DNA of 8,474 nucleotides from NCBI GenBank assembly GCA_937910665.1, contig CALEPR010000042.1:1-8474 (forward strand). The letters run 5' to 3'. How positions within the stretch are numbered: position 1 is the stretch's first letter; every line of letters starts with the position of its first letter. The position numbers and the translations under genes were made by a program. A model generated the notes under the pieces. The model searched no databases. It saw only the letters and a list, made by a program, of their open reading frames with translations, and was not told where the DNA came from. Positions 1-7,228 of the stretch are shown here, in pieces. Origin of the DNA: an uncultured Selenomonadales bacterium. GTDB taxonomy: Bacteria; Bacillota; Negativicutes; Selenomonadales; Selenomonadaceae.

Positions 1-58
1 TTATACACTTTGCTCGAAAGAAAAAGTCTGCGAAAATGATGTCAATTTTGGGTACTCT

Positions 59-1009
59 TCAGATTAACGGGCGATATTCCTTCTGTTTATCGACAGGGAT
101 TTTTAATGCATCCATAGCCTGTTGAACAGTAAAATTTAAAGTTTCCATCAAGTTTCTAATATCATCCAATTTTGATTTTTTCTCGCTCTCGGCGGCAGCT
201 GTTGTTGCTGCTTTTTCAGCTGCCTGTTCTGCAGCAATTTCAAGCAAAGGCTCCATCAATCCACCCATTTTGGTCAACCCCTCTCTCATGTCATGTGTAA
301 TCTCCAAATTATAATCTTCCTTCAATATCTTTTCTTTCTCAACCGATGTTTTCAATTCCATAAAAAGCAGGTGCAATAAATCCAGCAATTTATGCGTCGT
401 CGGCTTTTTACCCAAGTTCAAAACTACGATGTCTATCAAATCATAATTTTCAAGTTCATCGCTAAATTTACCGTGAGTTACCTTTTCCGTCAAGCGGTAT
501 TCCTGAATCGAATCCGCTCTGTAATTTTGGACGTTCATGCAAATCCAAATTGAATAAATTTTCTTCAGTCCGTTATAATCATCGCCGTGAAATTCCTTTT
601 CCTTTTGCGAAGAAATCAGACGGGCAGCGTAGTAAACCGCTCTCTTCATAAGTTTATAATCGAGTCCGACAGTGTTTTTTTGCGGCTCGATGTTTATGAT
701 GAGTTTAATCGGTTCGCCTGTTGTCGGCGCGATTGCATCGAAAATTATATCGAAAGTGACGAGTCCTTCAATGGGACTTCCCGATTCCGTGTGTTTTCCC
801 TTGATGTCGAGCGTGTCATCGAGCGGGACTGTGTTTATAGTCAGCGTCGGGTCACCCTCGATATATTTGTGTTCGATTTCCTCAAAGGAGCAATCGGCAA
901 ATTCGGAAACGGCGTACTTCAAAATTCTTGCGAGAATAGATTTTCGCGATAAAAGCCGCTTTGCCAATTTATCATAAGCCGCACTGTTTTCGTCCAAAAA
1001 ATTATCCAT
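59..1009 (-). CDS. Rpn-family PD-(D/E)XK nuclease / putative transposase
   Basis: The 316-aa protein (counted from the ATG at 1009) matches the Rpn/TIGR01784 type, recombination-promoting nucleases related to transposase_31. Seen: a DIIFD strand (Asp87, Asp91), then IEPQ (Glu108, Gln110), which fits the D...ExQ active site, followed by the family's YYAARL helix (about 126-131) and a charged, Ala-rich C-terminal helix (about 255-285). The frame is open up to a TTG at 1084, but ATG 1009 is preferred: GGAGG lies 6 nt upstream, and the probable promoter (1044-1052) lies between the two starts. Family members are metal-dependent DNA endonucleases that promote RecA-independent recombination in E. 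coli; they occur in many copies and are often degenerate. This copy looks intact. It is 81 bp downstream of the radical SAM gene but probably transcribed separately. The family call is firm; activity is inferred. Confidence 0.85.
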   Translation of the reverse strand: MDNFLDENSAAYDKLAKRLLSRKSILARILKYAVSEFADCSFEEIEHKYIEGDPTLTINTVPLDDTLDIKGKHTESGSPIEGLVTFDIIFDAIAPTTGEPIKLIINIEPQKNTVGLDYKLMKRAVYYAARLISSQKEKEFHGDDYNGLKKIYSIWICMNVQNYRADSIQEYRLTEKVTHGKFSDELENYDLIDIVVLNLGKKPTTHKLLDLLHLLFMELKTSVEKEKILKEDYNLEITHDMREGLTKMGGLMEPLLEIAAEQAAEKAATTAAAESEKKSKLDDIRNLMETLNFTVQQAMDALKIPVDKQKEYRPLI

Positions 1010-1043
1010 GAAAAACCTCCAATCAAGCAATACCATCTCTTTG

Positions 1044-1052
1044 ATTATAACA
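1044..1052 (-). promoter_or_regulatory. extended -10 promoter of the Rpn-like gene
   Basis: On the minus strand TGTTATAAT gives a perfect TATAAT hexamer with the upstream TG of an extended -10 element. No good -35 hexamer is visible at 16-18 bp, as is usual for extended -10 promoters. Transcription would start near 1037, leaving a leader of about 28 nt that contains GGAGG (1016-1020) and ATG (1009). Confidence 0.55.
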
Positions 1053-1090
1053 TTTTCGGAAAATCTTTCAGCATATAAATTCAAAAATTT

Positions 1091-2797
1091 TTAATCATCA
1101 CGCCGTATTTGATAAAACTTCAGCAGTTGACGAACATTTGCAAATTTGGCTTGAAGAATATCTGAATCACTAAATTTATTTGCCATGATTATTTTTTTCG
1201 CTTCAGCGAGTTCTGATGTATTGAGCGAATGAAATTTTTGTTGCCATTCTTTAGACAAAGCATCATTTTTAACTCTGTAAATTATCAAAGCTTCAGGCAT
1301 CCAAAGCAAATCGTGGAATTCATCAAGATTTTTACCGAAAGCAGCTTCAAAAAAGGAACGTCCTCGCCCAATTTTCCCTTTTGTTGCATTGATTATTGCC
1401 TGAATTGCTCGAATGAATTTTTTATTCCAATGCTCCCCCAGATAATCTCGATTACGAAAATATTTGGGATCGCGTATAGGATGATACTTCATGGGGAATG
1501 AATAAATAGACACATTGAGTTCTTCGCAAAGGTCAATATTCAATTTCAGCCGATGATATAAATCGTCAGGTTCATCTTTAAAATTATACAACACATAATT
1601 CGACATATCTCGAATTCCGTACTTTGCAGCCGTTCTTACAGCTTTTTCATAAATAGCACGTTGTTCAAAATGGTCGAAAGCAATCCTTAAAGGGCGGATG
1701 TTTATTTCGGCGAGTTTGGCAGCTATCTCCTCCGTGAAAAGACGTGCATCCAGTCCTTGATTAAAATCAATGTAGTGCATACGCTTTATGCGTTTGAAAT
1801 ATTTTTCAAATAACGGACGTGCAATCGAATCAAACTCAAAAATTTTTTCCTTCGTTGCCGACACAAGATAAAGCAAATGATGTCCTTCCCTTGCCGAATA
1901 AAATTTACCTGCTGATTCTTCAGGCAATTTTTTATCCAGTTCATTGTAGAGTTGTATCATTTTTCTTATGTATGCACGATCGTTATAACCGCTCATCAGA
2001 TTCTTCATTGTAATCTCGTATTCATCGGAAGGGATATACGTTGCTCCCTTTGCAAATCCGCATTCTTTCAAATCATCAATAATTTTGGAAAATTCTGATG
2101 ATGCAAGGACATTGTTATCCATCAACAACAGGTACTGTTTATTGCCAAATTGCTCCTCTGCTTGACTTAATTGTTCACGTATATCTACATAATTTTTGTA
2201 TTCCGGCTCCAACGTATGAACAGCACAAAACTCGCAGCGTCTGATACAACCCCGCGTTGTATAACCAAAATAGGCATTACCTGAAGGATATTTGTAATCG
2301 ATTTCTTCCAAAATTGAATAATCGGGAGATAATGTGTCTATGATCACATCATCATCTTTTTCAAAATTTTTACGGCTATCCAGAAGTCCCCTGTGAATAT
2401 AAACTTCTTCTCCAACTTCTGCCTGCATTTCATCAGGAAGGATAGTGGCGGCTACTCCGCCAACATACAACTTCCCGTTTGAATCCAAAAATTTTTTTGA
2501 GAAGTTTATGGTGTCGATGGTTTTTTGCCAAAAAAAGGTAAACAGAGATGCTACGCAAATAATATCAAATTTAGGGAAATCATTTTTTTGGAAACGATGA
2601 CGCAACCACATCAACTTCTCTTCGAATAGCGTATCCTTAAAGTTTGGAACAGAATCCAAATAAGAGTATTTGCCACTCCTTATAAAATTTTGCAAATCAT
2701 TTGTGTATTTTGCGAATAATTTAGTCGGTTCGTCAATTTCTGATTGCTGAAACAACGACAAATTATATTTATCAACGCAAAAAAATTCTTCCAACAA
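1091..2797 (-). CDS. radical SAM protein, probably 5'-truncated
   Basis: 568 residues from a TTG at 2797. The cluster motif CIRRCEFC gives CxxxCxxC (Cys184, Cys188, Cys191) for a 4Fe-4S cluster that cleaves S-adenosylmethionine. Before it lie a Rossmann-like stretch (DIICVASLFTFFW, about 78-90) and VGGV (112-115), as in radical SAM proteins with a B12-binding-like N-terminal domain; after it come barrel segments such as DFNQGLDARLF (about 344-354). The substrate is unknown. The start is doubtful: no ribosome binding site fits TTG 2797, and the same frame is open upstream to a TAA at 2873-2875, encoding a stretch with DDVRFFKGDLK that resembles the continuation of this family's N-terminus. From memory, relatives begin with a further module of about 30-40 residues ending in a Tyr-His helix, which is absent here. 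I infer a broken 5' end; the protein may be non-functional or translated from an internal start. Confidence 0.8.
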   Translation of the reverse strand: MLEEFFCVDKYNLSLFQQSEIDEPTKLFAKYTNDLQNFIRSGKYSYLDSVPNFKDTLFEEKLMWLRHRFQKNDFPKFDIICVASLFTFFWQKTIDTINFSKKFLDSNGKLYVGGVAATILPDEMQAEVGEEVYIHRGLLDSRKNFEKDDDVIIDTLSPDYSILEEIDYKYPSGNAYFGYTTRGCIRRCEFCAVHTLEPEYKNYVDIREQLSQAEEQFGNKQYLLLMDNNVLASSEFSKIIDDLKECGFAKGATYIPSDEYEITMKNLMSGYNDRAYIRKMIQLYNELDKKLPEESAGKFYSAREGHHLLYLVSATKEKIFEFDSIARPLFEKYFKRIKRMHYIDFNQGLDARLFTEEIAAKLAEINIRPLRIAFDHFEQRAIYEKAVRTAAKYGIRDMSNYVLYNFKDEPDDLYHRLKLNIDLCEELNVSIYSFPMKYHPIRDPKYFRNRDYLGEHWNKKFIRAIQAIINATKGKIGRGRSFFEAAFGKNLDEFHDLLWMPEALIIYRVKNDALSKEWQQKFHSLNTSELAEAKKIIMANKFSDSDILQAKFANVRQLLKFYQIRRDD

Positions 2798-2887
2798 AAG
2801 TTGAGCAGCAAATGCTTTCAGATCCCCTTTGAAAAATCGTACATCATCTTTACATATCTGTCTAAAAAATTTTTAGTTGTAAGTTGC

Positions 2888-2957
2888 AGAAAAACCTTGT
2901 GTGTGATACGATTGCTTTGTTCAGAAGTTTATCATATGCACGGCGCAAGGTTTTTCT
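2888..2957. repeat. 70-nt imperfect hairpin with perfect 12-bp arms
   Basis: AGAAAAACCTTG (2888-2899) is repeated as its exact reverse complement at 2946-2957. Inside, GTG (2901-2903) can pair with CAC (2939-2941) and TGATA (2904-2908) with TATCA (2930-2934), extending the stem through internal loops around a 21-nt loop. It sits between the broken 5' end of the radical SAM gene and the GIY-YIG gene. It could be a miniature mobile element, an end of the inserted segment, or an RNA structure; no target-site duplication was found. Confidence 0.6.
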
Positions 2958-2962
2958 ATAAT
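2957..2962 (+). promoter_or_regulatory. candidate -10 box for the GIY-YIG gene
   Basis: A perfect TATAAT begins at the outer base of the right arm of the hairpin, 52 bp before the preferred ATG at 3015. No convincing -35 hexamer is visible 16-19 bp upstream, where the hairpin loop lies, so this is only a candidate. Confidence 0.3.
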
Positions 2963-3014
2963 CATTTTAAATTCTTGTGCCTTGCTTGTCAACAGAAAGG
3001 CACAGGAATTTTTT

Positions 3015-3827
3015 ATGATTGTCTATAAGATTACAAATTTATTGAACGGCAAAATTTATATTGGGCAAACTGTTCAAAGTTTTGAACATCGCATTTCAGG
3101 ACATCTCAGTAATGCAAAACATAACGGCGATTTTTTGAACGAAAACAGCATAGATTACGCCATCAACAAATATGGTTGGGAAAATTTCCATTCCGAAGTT
3201 GTTGAAATCTGTAATTCGCAAGATGAACTCAACGAGCGTGAAAAATTTTGGATTAAAATTTTGAATTGCAAATTTCCTTTCGGATATAATTTAACTGGCG
3301 GTGGTGGAGGTATAATAGGCTTTACATCACAAAAGGGAAAACATTTTTCTGCTAAACATCGTGCAAAAATTTCAGCGTCAAATAAGGGGAAAATTTTTTC
3401 GGACGAACATAAAAAGAAACTTTCTGACGCACATAAAGGCAAAAAATTATCGAATGAACATCGTAAAAAAATTTCGGTAGCAAACAAGGGTCATAAACAT
3501 TCGGCGGAAGCGATAGCCAAAATGTCTGCTGCCAAGAAAGGATGTAAAGGCTTGCCACATACTGAAGAACAAAAAAGAAAAATTTCTATTGCACACAAAA
3601 ACAAGCCGAACAATAAACGCAAAAGCCCGTTCAAAAATTTGTTGCACGAATTGAATTGCAAACAGATAATTTATGCTGACATTGCAAAAATTTTAAACCT
3701 AAACCGAACTACAATTTCTCTTAAGATGAAAGGAAAAATTAAATTTAAGTCAAACGAAATGTTGCTTATTAAGGATTTTTTGAAATCGGAACTACCTGTT
3801 GAAGAATTATTTTTAGCAGAAGACTAA
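3015..3827 (+). CDS. GIY-YIG homing-type endonuclease with NUMOD3 repeats
   Basis: 270 aa from ATG 3015, chosen over ATG 2982 because AGGAA (3004-3008) is correctly spaced and the GIY-YIG domain begins at residue 2. The nuclease domain (2-95) has IVYKITN as the GIY strand, KIYIG (YIG at 15-17), the catalytic-type Arg in HRISGH (Arg26), the catalytic-type Glu in EREKFW (Glu76), and YNLTGG (Asn92). Five NUMOD3-type DNA-binding repeats follow, beginning at residues 111, 128, 145, 162 and 182 (17-residue period, the last interval 20), each of the pattern [FLH]S-x-E/K-H-x-x-K-[IL]S. The C-terminus (about 212-256: ADIAKILNLNRTTIS) is a Cro-like helix-turn-helix. The architecture is that of I-TevI-like or phage SegA-like free-standing homing enzymes, which nick or cut DNA and spread their own gene. 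No intron or intein is recognisable. It is the only substantial plus-strand gene, and ends 2 bp from the convergent HNH gene. Confidence 0.9.
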   Translation: MIVYKITNLLNGKIYIGQTVQSFEHRISGHLSNAKHNGDFLNENSIDYAINKYGWENFHSEVVEICNSQDELNEREKFWIKILNCKFPFGYNLTGGGGGIIGFTSQKGKHFSAKHRAKISASNKGKIFSDEHKKKLSDAHKGKKLSNEHRKKISVANKGHKHSAEAIAKMSAAKKGCKGLPHTEEQKRKISIAHKNKPNNKRKSPFKNLLHELNCKQIIYADIAKILNLNRTTISLKMKGKIKFKSNEMLLIKDFLKSELPVEELFLAED

Positions 3828-3829
3828 AC

Positions 3830-4654
3830 TCACAGATGAAAATTTAATTTCAAACTTTCCTCATAGCCGTTTTGGAAAATATAAATTTTTTTCTCCTTGT
3901 CAAAAATTGGATTGGTGGCGTGAATAACTCTGTGATGATTGGGACAAACAATCAATAAATTATTTGCATCGTTATTCAAACTTTGAACGAAATAATCTAT
4001 ATGATGACATTCAACAATTTTTGCTCCATAAACTTCTCCAACATTTTGACCGCAAATTTGACAACGAAAATTATAAAGTTTCTTCAAGTAATTTCCAATA
4101 CTGCGATTAAGTTTGCGAACTTTTGTCAGTCGATATTTTTCAATAATTTCTGTTTCGGAATCTGTAAGCGTTGGAATTTCAAAAAGATTTTCTAATGTCG
4201 GCTCATCGCGTTCAAGTTTTAAATTTAAAATCTCACTGTTAAAAATCGGCTCAAGATAAAAAATATCTTTCAGGTCGGTTGCATATAAAACAAAATATTC
4301 TCTTTCAATGGCAGGCAAAATAAAATTTTTATCCTGTCGATTTTTTTCAAGCAAATTTAACGAATCGACAAAAATTTTTCTCATAGCCTTAGCAATGCTG
4401 CTATTTTTTCCATAAACAATTTGCCACATTTCACTATGTTCAGGATATTTTTTTCTGTCAAAATTTACACTCGTTAAAGTTGCCAAATGCGTTTCTCCAT
4501 CAAAAATAATTTTTATCTGTCGCTTTTCTCCGTGAAATAGTTTTCCTTCGCCCAAATGCAAAGAAAAAACGGCTTGCATCTCAGTCGGCACTGCAAAGCC
4601 GCGAAAAAAAATTGACCAATCAATATTTTTCTTTAAGATATATTCTTCATTCAT
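3830..4654 (-). CDS. HNH endonuclease with N-terminal putative DNA-binding domain
   Basis: 274 aa, last gene of the NurA-HerA operon. The C-terminal HNH domain (about 188-250) has CQIC (Cys198, Cys201), ECHHID (His217, His218), NNLL (Asn231-232) and CPNHHRVIH (Cys237, His240, His241), so the zinc ligands and the His-Asn-His catalytic set are all present. The N-terminal 140 residues contain IKIIFDGETHLATLTSVNF, then a WQIVY strand and a helix ending MRKIF. This resembles the B3/EcoRII-N-like pseudobarrel found in front of nuclease domains in some restriction enzymes; that assignment is inferred from strand pattern only. No methyltransferase is nearby, so if it restricts DNA it would more likely be a modification-dependent or partner-gated enzyme. 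It begins 8 bp after the herA stop; AGGTG lies just upstream of ATG 4654 and overlaps that stop, so it should be translated from the herA mRNA. Confidence 0.88.
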   Translation of the reverse strand: MNEEYILKKNIDWSIFFRGFAVPTEMQAVFSLHLGEGKLFHGEKRQIKIIFDGETHLATLTSVNFDRKKYPEHSEMWQIVYGKNSSIAKAMRKIFVDSLNLLEKNRQDKNFILPAIEREYFVLYATDLKDIFYLEPIFNSEILNLKLERDEPTLENLFEIPTLTDSETEIIEKYRLTKVRKLNRSIGNYLKKLYNFRCQICGQNVGEVYGAKIVECHHIDYFVQSLNNDANNLLIVCPNHHRVIHATNPIFDKEKKIYIFQNGYEESLKLNFHL

Positions 4655-4662
4655 CTCATCAC

Positions 4663-5961
4663 CTAAGCCGCAATGAAATTTTCATATTCGCCAAGTTTTA
4701 ACTTGTAGATGGTCTTGAGTACATCACCAAACACAAACGCTTGCTTGTTTGTACTAAGTTTGGCAATGTCAATGATACTGATACTTCCTGCAGAAATTTT
4801 TTGTAACTCTTCTTCCAAACGGCATTCATTTTTTTCAGGGATACAACGTGGTGAGAACATTTTATCCTTGTCAATAGTCTTATTCACAATACGTTTAAAT
4901 TTTCGCCAACTCAGAACAGAAATTTCATTTGACTTGCCGGAATTTGAACCTTTTTTTGACATATCATCGACTTTTGACAAAAAATCCTTCCAGTTGACAA
5001 TATTATCCCCAAAATCCGAATCGGTGGGATCAATCACTTTACTGATAATTGATTCCATCGTTTGCGTCGAATCCTCTATGTCAGAAAAAAGCATTTCTAA
5101 CGATTCTTTGTCCTCTCTGTATGTGTATTTAAATTTTTTCAAGATTTTTTCTGCGAGATAATCATTGACCATATTTTCAGGTAAATACGACGTGACTTCT
5201 TTTGTTTCGTTGAACGGTGCATAATAACGAACATTTTCAAAAGGCTTTCCTTTGAGTCCGAGTGTTTTGTAGTCCTCTGAAATTTTCAAATAGTCCTCGT
5301 CTTCATTTTCAAGGTGGACAGCCATTAAATCTTTGCCCTTAACATTAAAAATGACAAATGCAACACTGTCGTCGGAACTCTTACCGGCATAGCTGTCAAT
5401 AATGGATTTTATAAGGAACATTGCATAGCTGGTTTTGGCGGCAAGTCCCGAAATGCCCGATATATTCAAATGCGCACCCTCAGGTCCGAGAATGAACTGT
5501 GAGTTCAAATTGACGGGCAAAAAAATTTCATTCTCGGTATCGGCATACATTTTCAAAAAGCCGCAAGGCAGAGGATTACGAACCTTATCAAGTCCGAGTG
5601 CTTGTTTAATCTCTTCTGCTTTTGCCAAATAAACAGGTGAATCATTGTTGACCGGTGTGTAAATATTTTTGTCATTGTAGGAAATTGCCACTTCGACATA
5701 ATTCATTCCAACGCGCAAAGTCGGTGCTTCAATAGAAATATCTCCAAAATCGTTGGAAATATATGTAGTCAAAAAACTTTTAGCATCGGTAATGTGATAA
5801 ATGTTCTCAACCGTCCCAAAAGAACAAGAGCCGTCAGGACGTGCCACTTTTACGACATCAAATGCGTTCAAACGAAAATCTGAGTTTGTCCAAAAATAAA
5901 ATTTGTCCATCGTTGCCGGGTACTTTTCTGTTGCAGCTACTCGCCCTATAACTTCGTTCAT
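4663..5961 (-). CDS. HerA-like ATPase, C-terminally short
   Basis: 432 aa. Residues 1 to about 100 look like the HAS-barrel at the front of HerA proteins (IGRVAATEKYP, FDVVKV). The ATPase core starts with ILGPEGAHLNISG and the loop GISGLAAKTS (169-178): Lys176-Thr177 of Walker A are kept, but Ala replaces the glycine before Lys. The AAKTS form agrees with my memory of a bacterial HerA branch (GVATKTS). Strands FVIFNVKGKDL (202-212) and ISIIDIAKLS (about 394-403) follow. In relatives this second strand precedes about 130-150 further residues with Walker B (DELNKY-like) and the arginine finger; here the protein ends about 30 residues later. HerA rings pump DNA to the NurA nuclease. The NurA-like gene lies 10 bp upstream, and GAGGTG overlapping its stop serves as this gene's ribosome binding site, so the two are coupled. 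Whether the short form hydrolyses ATP is open. Confidence 0.8.
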   Translation of the reverse strand: MNEVIGRVAATEKYPATMDKFYFWTNSDFRLNAFDVVKVARPDGSCSFGTVENIYHITDAKSFLTTYISNDFGDISIEAPTLRVGMNYVEVAISYNDKNIYTPVNNDSPVYLAKAEEIKQALGLDKVRNPLPCGFLKMYADTENEIFLPVNLNSQFILGPEGAHLNISGISGLAAKTSYAMFLIKSIIDSYAGKSSDDSVAFVIFNVKGKDLMAVHLENEDEDYLKISEDYKTLGLKGKPFENVRYYAPFNETKEVTSYLPENMVNDYLAEKILKKFKYTYREDKESLEMLFSDIEDSTQTMESIISKVIDPTDSDFGDNIVNWKDFLSKVDDMSKKGSNSGKSNEISVLSWRKFKRIVNKTIDKDKMFSPRCIPEKNECRLEEELQKISAGSISIIDIAKLSTNKQAFVFGDVLKTIYKLKLGEYENFIAA

Positions 5962-5971
5962 GTCTTACACC

Positions 5972-7171
5972 TCAAAACAAATTTAAGAAAGTTTCGGCAG
6001 ATATACACCTTGATTTAACAAAGGATTCCGTTAAAAAAATCGGATAAATGTGATTTGCCCACCTATTGTCCGAACCGTAACAAACGGGATTACGTTCATT
6101 GATAATGTACGCACTCAACAAATCAACCAAATCACTGTCGATTTTCTCATCGTCCAGTTCCTTTTGGGTTACAAGCATTTTTTCAACTTTCACAACCCCA
6201 TCGAATGGTGAATCGGTGTGTTTGGAACGAATTCGCAAATACCAAACGGCAATTTTGATGCTGCCGTGATAATTCTCATTTTCAAATCGATTCTCAAAAC
6301 AAATTACCGGTGTTCTGTGATAGAGTGGCAACTCTGCAATAAATGCCGGATTGGACTTCGGATTTGATCCAACACCGGTTTTCCAGAGTGAGGGATTAAA
6401 CTTTTTTGATAAACCAACCACATACCCGTAGTTGCCTTTGAACGTTAAAAATTTTTTGTTGTCGTTTATCAATGCCGGTAATACACGATATTCCAACGAA
6501 CCATCTTTGATAAGATAATTGTCTTGACTCAACTTTCCCTGTGAAACCAAGTTCGCGACCATAAGTTGTTCAGTTTGGTACATATAGTCTTGGATGGCTG
6601 CTATAGCACGATTTTCAAACTCTTGCTCTTTATCTTTTGCGTTGCTTGTACTGTAAAGCAGAATTTTTGAAAGCTCTGCCTTAAATTTTTTTTTCTGCAA
6701 TCTGTCATTGATTTTGTCCTTCAACGCCGGTAAAAAACCGTTGCTGTCGCTTGCGTTGGCGGTATCAGGTAATGCCAAAACTATCTCGCCGAGAAATTTC
6801 TCGGAGGTCATTTTTTTTTGAAATCTTCGACAACAGCCGACAGTAACCTGTCCTGCCACTATCGGATAAACTATTTTTTGTGACGTGCTGTGCTGATAAG
6901 CTATATCATCGATTTTATACACATGACGCGACCCATCCAAAAAATATGTCAAAATTTGAGAGTTATTTTGTGCGACCATCACTGATAAATCTTTAAGCGG
7001 CACATATCCTTTGTGTTTCACAGTTTCGCCCTGTTTAGGATTATCTACTGAAGGTTCGCGACTGTCTATGCGCGAAATACTATCGGTCTCAAGTTCAAGT
7101 TCGAGCTTGTGTGCCTTGTAACTTTTTCCGTATGTCTCGCTTGCAATCAAGTCCAACACGTCTCTTGCCAC
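5972..7171 (-). CDS. nurA: NurA-like nuclease domain protein
   Basis: 399 aa from a GTG at 7171, with AAAGGG 9 nt upstream. NurA signatures: YFLDGS (Asp79, the first metal-binding motif, usually VDGS) after about 70 variable residues; IKDGSLEYR (Asp223, the second DGxL motif); and a C-terminal NHIYPIFLTESFVKS (about 373-387), matching the family's YPxxL...A/H ending, although the usual His there is not evident. NurA enzymes are Mn-dependent 5'-3' exo/endonucleases with an RNase H-like fold that resect DNA ends with HerA. The next gene downstream is HerA-like, 10 bp away, which supports the assignment strongly. The N-terminal 70 residues are charged and may bind partners. In bacteria such pairs occur in Thermus-type repair loci and in defence islands; the mixed-nuclease surroundings here favour defence, as inference. 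Confidence 0.82.
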   Translation of the reverse strand: MARDVLDLIASETYGKSYKAHKLELELETDSISRIDSREPSVDNPKQGETVKHKGYVPLKDLSVMVAQNNSQILTYFLDGSRHVYKIDDIAYQHSTSQKIVYPIVAGQVTVGCCRRFQKKMTSEKFLGEIVLALPDTANASDSNGFLPALKDKINDRLQKKKFKAELSKILLYSTSNAKDKEQEFENRAIAAIQDYMYQTEQLMVANLVSQGKLSQDNYLIKDGSLEYRVLPALINDNKKFLTFKGNYGYVVGLSKKFNPSLWKTGVGSNPKSNPAFIAELPLYHRTPVICFENRFENENYHGSIKIAVWYLRIRSKHTDSPFDGVVKVEKMLVTQKELDDEKIDSDLVDLLSAYIINERNPVCYGSDNRWANHIYPIFLTESFVKSRCISAETFLNLF

Positions 7172-7228
7172 TTAATCACGCCCTTTGTGAAAAAACTAAA
7201 TAAAATTTACCGCAACTCCACATATATG

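Noticed and set aside
1..58. Short minus-strand frame ending in TAA at position 1-3
   Set aside because: It is only about 20 codons after an upstream stop, with no start codon or recognisable motif; it is simply the spacer after the Rpn-like gene.
587..977. Plus-strand ORFs opposite the Rpn-like gene
   Set aside because: They lie entirely antisense to a well-supported CDS with a clear domain, and have no ribosome binding site or recognisable features.
2888..2957. Intrinsic terminator
   Set aside because: The loop between the perfect arms is 46 nt and no T-run follows the stem in either direction beyond the arm itself; the position upstream of a gene also does not fit.
2744..3028. Plus-strand ORF of 94 codons across the radical SAM/GIY-YIG spacer
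   Set aside because: It begins antisense to the radical SAM coding sequence, runs through the hairpin and overlaps the start of the well-supported GIY-YIG gene in another frame.
3820..3840. Bidirectional terminator between the convergent GIY-YIG and HNH genes
   Set aside because: Only 2 bp separate the stop codons and no hairpin is visible across them.
4663..7171. BREX, DISARM or Dnd assignment for the HerA/NurA genes
   Set aside because: No methyltransferase, PglZ, DndB-E or other hallmark gene is present; the motifs fit only the NurA-HerA pair.
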